This document shows, piece by piece, positions 7,437 through 10,558 of a stretch of DNA of 10,558 nucleotides. This DNA is from Euperipatoides rowelli (taxonomy: Eukaryota > Onychophora > Udeonychophora > Euonychophora > Peripatopsidae). Location: the NCBI GenBank assembly GCA_003024985.2, contig PXIH01S0009361.1, one strand, 5' to 3'. Each line of letters opens with the position of its first letter. The first letter of the stretch is position 1. The notes below the pieces were generated by a model. The model saw only the letters and a list, made by a program, of their open reading frames with translations, searched no databases and was not told the origin of the DNA. A program made the translations under genes and the position numbers.

Positions 7437-8084
7437 AGGTTGACCACAAAGACAGTGGCAATCTTAATTTTGAAACAAGATAAGCAAGAATGTTTCTTTT
7501 TTTTTCTTCTGACAAATATTTTCTTTCACACTATGTTAAATAAATATTCTTGCTGTTGGTCATAAACTATATACACTGCTTGTATAAACATAATAGAAAA
7601 CAATTGGAAAAATTCAATGTAAACATTTGTAAGAATAGTTTATTATGGCTACTTATGTTAAGTTAAACCTTTGACTTGAAATTAGCCCTTTTCTTTACAA
7701 ATACGGTCTGAGGAAAATCATAATTATCCCATGACGGCATTGCATTCACAGAAAAGCAAACTGTGAAGCTCCCATTTTGAGAAACACTCATGTTGTGGTT
7801 TTCCTCATTTTATCTTTGTGATAAAGAAATTCACTGTAGGAGAAATAAAATAATTAGTAAGATAAGAATGGAGATTAATAATGTGCTGAGGTTTTACAGT
7901 AATTTCATGTGAAGCGCAAATAATATTGGCAACGTGAAAATCCATGAGATGAAAGTTTTGTTTCAGAATTGAGATTGCCCTGCGTTACTTATAAATGACA
8001 TCCTTAATTTTATTTTTTACAACATAGCATTTATTTACTCTAAAAATAAAATTAATGATTCAAATTCTGTTAGATTAATGTTGT
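7437..8084. other. Intron sequence upstream of the exd exon
   Basis: No gene is found. An imperfect inverted repeat, AGCAAGAATGTTT (7483-7495) and AAATATTCTTGCT (7542-7554), matches at 12 of 13 positions across a 46-base loop containing a T-rich tract. A possible branch-point sequence, GATTAATG at 8073-8080, lies 24-32 bases before the exon. The rest is ordinary AT-rich DNA and is intronic by its position on the coding strand immediately before a splice acceptor. Confidence 0.5.
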
Positions 8085-8104
8085 CACTTTTTATCTCTTT
8101 TCAG
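8085..8104 (+). other. Splice acceptor of the exd exon
   Basis: A run of pyrimidines, CACTTTTTATCTCTTTTCAG, ends in the canonical AG at 8103-8104. The next two bases, TT, complete a codon begun in the previous exon (G|TT, giving the Val of the conserved TVLS), so the intron is phase 1. Exd-family similarity starts exactly here. Confidence 0.92.
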
Positions 8105-8355
8105 TTCTTAGTTTACGGGGGACCCAAGACGAAGAGCCACCCGATCCACAGCTTATGCGATTAGACAATATGTTAATAGCAGAGGGTGTAGCCGGGCCGG
8201 AGAAAGGAGGGGGCTCTGCAGCTGCTGCCAATGCTTCCGCAGCTGCATCTGGTGGACCGGGACAACCAGACAATGCAATTGAGCACTCAGACTACCGGGC
8301 CAAATTAGCACAAATTCGACAAATCTATCATCAAGAATTAGAAAAATATGAACAG
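8105..8355 (+). CDS. exd: Extradenticle/PBX homeodomain protein, internal exon (end of PBC-A to start of PBC-B)
   Basis: This internal exon encodes part of Extradenticle, the arthropod PBX orthologue. Exd is a nuclear TALE homeodomain cofactor that binds DNA with Hox proteins and depends on Homothorax/Meis for nuclear localisation. After a split Val codon, 83 residues follow. Residues 1-10 ([10 protein letters not shown]) and 11-33 (from [17 protein letters not shown] to AGPEK) are the end of PBC-A, nearly invariant in the family. Residues 34-50 are the Gly/Ala linker ([17 protein letters not shown]), the usual variable hinge. Residues 55-83 ([18 protein letters not shown] through [10 protein letters not shown]) open PBC-B. 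The DNAIEH, LAQ and HQEL choices are insect-like rather than vertebrate-like. The alanine run uses mixed GCN codons, so it is not a pure repeat. The homeodomain and the N-terminal exon(s) lie outside the window. The exon is 251 bases, not a multiple of three, so skipping would shift the frame. Its GC content is visibly higher than the flanks. The ATG at 8155 is an internal Met, not a start. Confidence 0.96.
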
Positions 8356-8361
8356 GTATGC
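8356..8361 (+). other. Splice donor after the exd exon
   Basis: The exon ends GAACAG and the intron begins GTATGC, a good match to CAG|GTATGT-type donors. The cut falls between codons (phase 0), right after YEQ, where PBX/Exd proteins continue with ACNEF in the next exon. Reading through gives VCIY then a stop, which is not family sequence and supports splicing here. Confidence 0.93.
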
Positions 8362-9114
8362 ATTTATTAATTTTTTTAAATCACTATGTCACAAAAAGAT
8401 TCAAGTATTGTTGTCTTTAGTCTTTATAATATTTGATCGCGGTAATCTATTTAATGTTCATTTTCAGTATATAAAATATATAATTTTATTCAAGGTTCAA
8501 TTGATCATTAATAACTATGTATTAATGCTAGATTTTCAGGTATATTTTCCATTATATATCATGATCTTTATAAGCTTCATTCTATCTAGCATGTCATGTA
8601 CCATATGACATTGCTAGGTACTAATTAGTAATATATTATTTAAAAGCATATCATTGATTAATATTATTAGAAAGAAATAATTATGAAGTACAATGTATAA
8701 GTAAAATGCCAATTTTCAATTATTTATTGTAAAATCCATCCAAGTTCCCAGGCACTCATATCATTTTAAAGAGGTTTTAAAGTTCATCTGCTCTGAATTC
8801 AGGCTCTAGAGGAATATATTTGTATTTCTAAGTCTCAAAAAAGAATCAAGTACTGTACTGTTTTGAGTCTTGGAAAAGAGTAAAGCTTTTGCATAGTTTG
8901 GATTCTCGAAAAAAATCAGCTTTTCCTCAAACGTAGTCATTAAGGAATTTTTTAGAATGGCAGGTGCATAATTCGAACATCCACCGGCTTCCTTCATGTC
9001 AGTGTAGCATTAATCATTAATTGAATACATTGTATAAAAGTTAACGATTGTTATTATTATTTGAACATACAGAGAGTCTCTTGGACTTTTCAGTATAGGC
9101 ATTTTGTTCAGAGA
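8362..9114. other. Intron downstream of the exd exon, with strong palindromes
   Basis: No further exd exon is seen. 8583-8620 is an imperfect inverted repeat: TATCTAGCA-TGTCAT pairs with ATGACATTGCTAGGTA with one bulge and two mismatches. It overlaps TACTAATTAGTA (8619-8630), a perfect 12-bp palindrome with the TAATTA homeodomain core. The 86-codon plus frame 8348-8608 starts inside the exon and reads hydrophobic intronic sequence, so it is spurious. The antisense frame 8806-8997 (63 codons) includes GGCSNYAPAILKNSL, which matches nothing I recognise. Confidence 0.5.
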
Positions 9115-9411
9115 CTAATTCAGTTTTAGGAAACGATTGTATGAAGATAGATGCTTAACAAGTTGCTGTTTGACACTTTCAAAATTTTCTGCATTTACAA
9201 TTGTGAAAGGGAGATCGTTCCACCATGATATGACTCTAATTGATAGAAATTTTACTCATGTGTTGTTCTGTGTGAAATGTATTCCAGTATTCTTCAATTT
9301 CTTTTTGCTATTTTTATTCAGTGAGAATATATTGTTATTTGTCATTATAATTTTGTAAGTGAATAGGAGATCATACCCAACCTTTCTTTGCTGTGGGGTG
9401 AATATTCTTAG
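9115..9411 (-). pseudogene. Non-LTR retrotransposon RT C-terminal fragment
   Basis: On the minus strand, QQRKVGYDLLFTYKII corresponds to the RR.RGDLI.TYKI block found after the RT domain in many LINE ORF2 proteins (CR1, Jockey and relatives). After a degenerate stretch and a TGA at 9256-9258, the same frame continues VKFLSIRVISWWNDLPFTIV, then NAENFESVKQQLVKHL. This matches the C-terminal consensus F..RV...WN.LP..VV.A.S...FK..L. The frame closes with TAG at 9115-9117, a normal protein end. Only the last 90-100 codons remain, as in 5'-truncated LINE insertions, but here repeat B2 starts at the upstream edge and may have cut it. The clade cannot be settled from so little. Confidence 0.7.
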
Positions 9412-9740
9412 GCTCCTGTCACACCTAGCGCTTTTTATAATGGTCGGATCCTCCGACCGGTTTGAAATCCGCTTGTGCAATTAAAAACTTGATGTATCGC
9501 ACTTAGCGTCGATTTCAATTCTAAAGTTGTACCATGTTATCAGTTTTGCAAACTGGCTGTAAATAAACTTTATAGACATATATGAAATTATTTGTGTGCT
9601 TTTAAGTTGTATATGTAAATGTTTTTAAAAAATAATAATATTCATGAAAATATTTAAGTAAAGAATGGAAAGATTTGCGATAATTTAATTGATAATATTT
9701 ACAATGAAATACTACTACTAGAAAACATATAGATTAATTC
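9406..9740 (+). repeat. Unidentified repeat family B, copy 2
   Basis: Second good copy of family B, parallel to 5625-5960. Its left end TCTTAGGCTCCTGTCACACC abuts the LINE relic. It has a 7-bp perfect hairpin, GGTCGGA TCC TCCGACC, at 9442-9458 where copy 1 has lost the left arm (GCTCGCG). The right end differs from copy 1 after CTAGAAAACATAT; weaker similarity (GATTAA..TTCTTT) may add about 14 bases. Between copies most differences are substitutions plus a few small indels in A/T runs, as expected for independently decaying insertions. No ORF. Confidence 0.8.
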
Positions 9741-10558
9741 TTTCGATAGAGAAATATTTTTTGGGATTTTTTTCAATTGATTCTGAAATTTTGACTTTAA
9801 GCTGGTCTAATAAATATATTTTAAAACATTTAGGAATAAACCTATACATTTTTAAAATTGAAATTTAATGCAGATTTTAAAAATCAAAATCAAAAAATTC
9901 TAGCTCAAATGAGAGACACATAGTAGGGCTATATGTGCCAAAATTAGGTATGGCCTATTTTATCGTCATCTCCGAAAAATATTAATAAAAAAAAAATATT
10001 TGTTTATGGTTATTTTCGATAAAAAGTTTTGGATTCCTCATAAAATTTATAAAAAAAATGACATATTGTATTCATTTTTACCTCTTATAAAACCGAAAAT
10101 ATTAATTTCGGCAACTATATCTTTACATCTGTAAACACCATATTGCTTACATAAATGCAAGCATCAACATTCCTAGTGGTAAATTGCCATTCGATCACGT
10201 GACACATTGTGCGAGTATTTTTAAAAATAATTAATTATATGGGAATTTTGAATTTTAATGATGGAATATATTTATTCTGATATTAAAGTTGCATCAAATA
10301 AATTAAATTTTATTTAAAAAAAAATTGTTAAATCTCATCCAGGTAAAATTTTAGGAATGCGTGCTACGTCATTAGTTGGGCGTCTATTTTGAGTATTTTC
10401 AATTTTGAAGACCGCCATTTTTAAATTCAGTTAATAATTACGATGCTTATTTTCGGTAAGTTAATATTTTTATTATTATTATTCTAAATACAACACATTA
10501 TCTTTACAAAGTTTTAAAAAATTTGGGAAGGTCTTTCTAGGATAAAAACGAGTTCAAA
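9741..10558. other. AT-rich non-coding DNA to the right edge
   Basis: No exon or recognisable element. TCACGTGA (10195-10202) is a palindrome containing the CACGTG E-box. A less AT-biased patch at 10355-10420 (GCGTGCTACGTCATTAGTTG, then GGCGTC and GACCGCCATTT) may be a fragment of an interspersed repeat. An ATT microsatellite lies near 10470-10485. Presumably still within the exd intron, but nothing in the window proves where that intron ends. Confidence 0.35.

Noticed and set aside
8091-8273. Antisense ORF opposite the exd exon
   Set aside because: It is the shadow of a conserved coding exon; its Ala/Pro richness merely mirrors the Gly/Ala linker on the other strand.
8155-8370. Treating ATG 8155 as a translation start
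   Set aside because: Family sequence (LSLRG...PQL) continues upstream to a splice acceptor, so this Met is internal, and the last codons past 8355 are intronic.
8348-8608. 86-codon plus-strand ORF rich in hydrophobic residues
   Set aside because: It starts at an internal ATG near the end of the exd exon in another frame and reads on into the intron past a good GT donor; composition fits AT-rich intron.
1-10558. CRISPR array, tRNA/rRNA gene, bacterial operon or phage defence system
   Set aside because: No regularly spaced direct repeats with unique spacers, no cloverleaf or rRNA-like segment and no closely packed long ORFs were seen; a spliced homeobox exon shows the DNA is eukaryotic.

Overview
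This window looks like a stretch of AT-rich animal nuclear DNA, most likely from an arthropod. It holds one clear host coding exon inside large, transposon-littered introns. There are no operons, Shine-Dalgarno sites or densely packed ORFs, and ORFs longer than about 100 codons are rare. The one convincing host gene piece, at 8105-8355 (+), is an internal exon of extradenticle/PBX, a PBC-class TALE homeodomain protein. The pairs that distinguish insect Exd from vertebrate PBX (as remembered) are arthropod-like here: [18 protein letters not shown] and HQELEKYEQ. Three isolated N bases (1179, 1726, 6629) suggest a consensus-type assembly.

Layout. Positions 1-631 are AT-rich, with degenerate GATTAA repeats and a perfect 12-bp hairpin. 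Positions 632-3136 (-) hold a decayed but almost full-length Penelope-like retroelement: a reverse transcriptase followed by a C-terminal GIY-YIG endonuclease, broken by several frameshifts and stops. From 3137 to 7440 lie layers of unidentified non-coding repeats. Family A has three diverged copies (3162-3480 +, 5352-5626 +, 7130-7436 -). Family B has two good copies (5625-5960 + and 9406-9740 +) and weaker B-like blocks near 3553, 6571 and 6633. A GC-rich patch with fold-back character lies at 6470-6694. Positions 7437-8104 end in a clean polypyrimidine tract and AG acceptor. After the exon the intron carries a strong imperfect palindrome (8583-8620), a fragment of a non-LTR retrotransposon reverse transcriptase C-terminus (9115-9411, -), and then repeat B2. 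The last 800 bases are AT-rich with no gene seen.

Interpretation. If the exd transcript spans the whole window, everything upstream of 8105 belongs to one intron of at least 8.1 kb, or to that intron plus upstream DNA. Both recognisable retroelement relics run antisense to exd, which fits selection against sense insertions, although two cases are few. I found no sign of a novel operating system such as a defence island, CRISPR array or gene cluster. The most novel material is the pair of unidentified repeat families and how they are nested.
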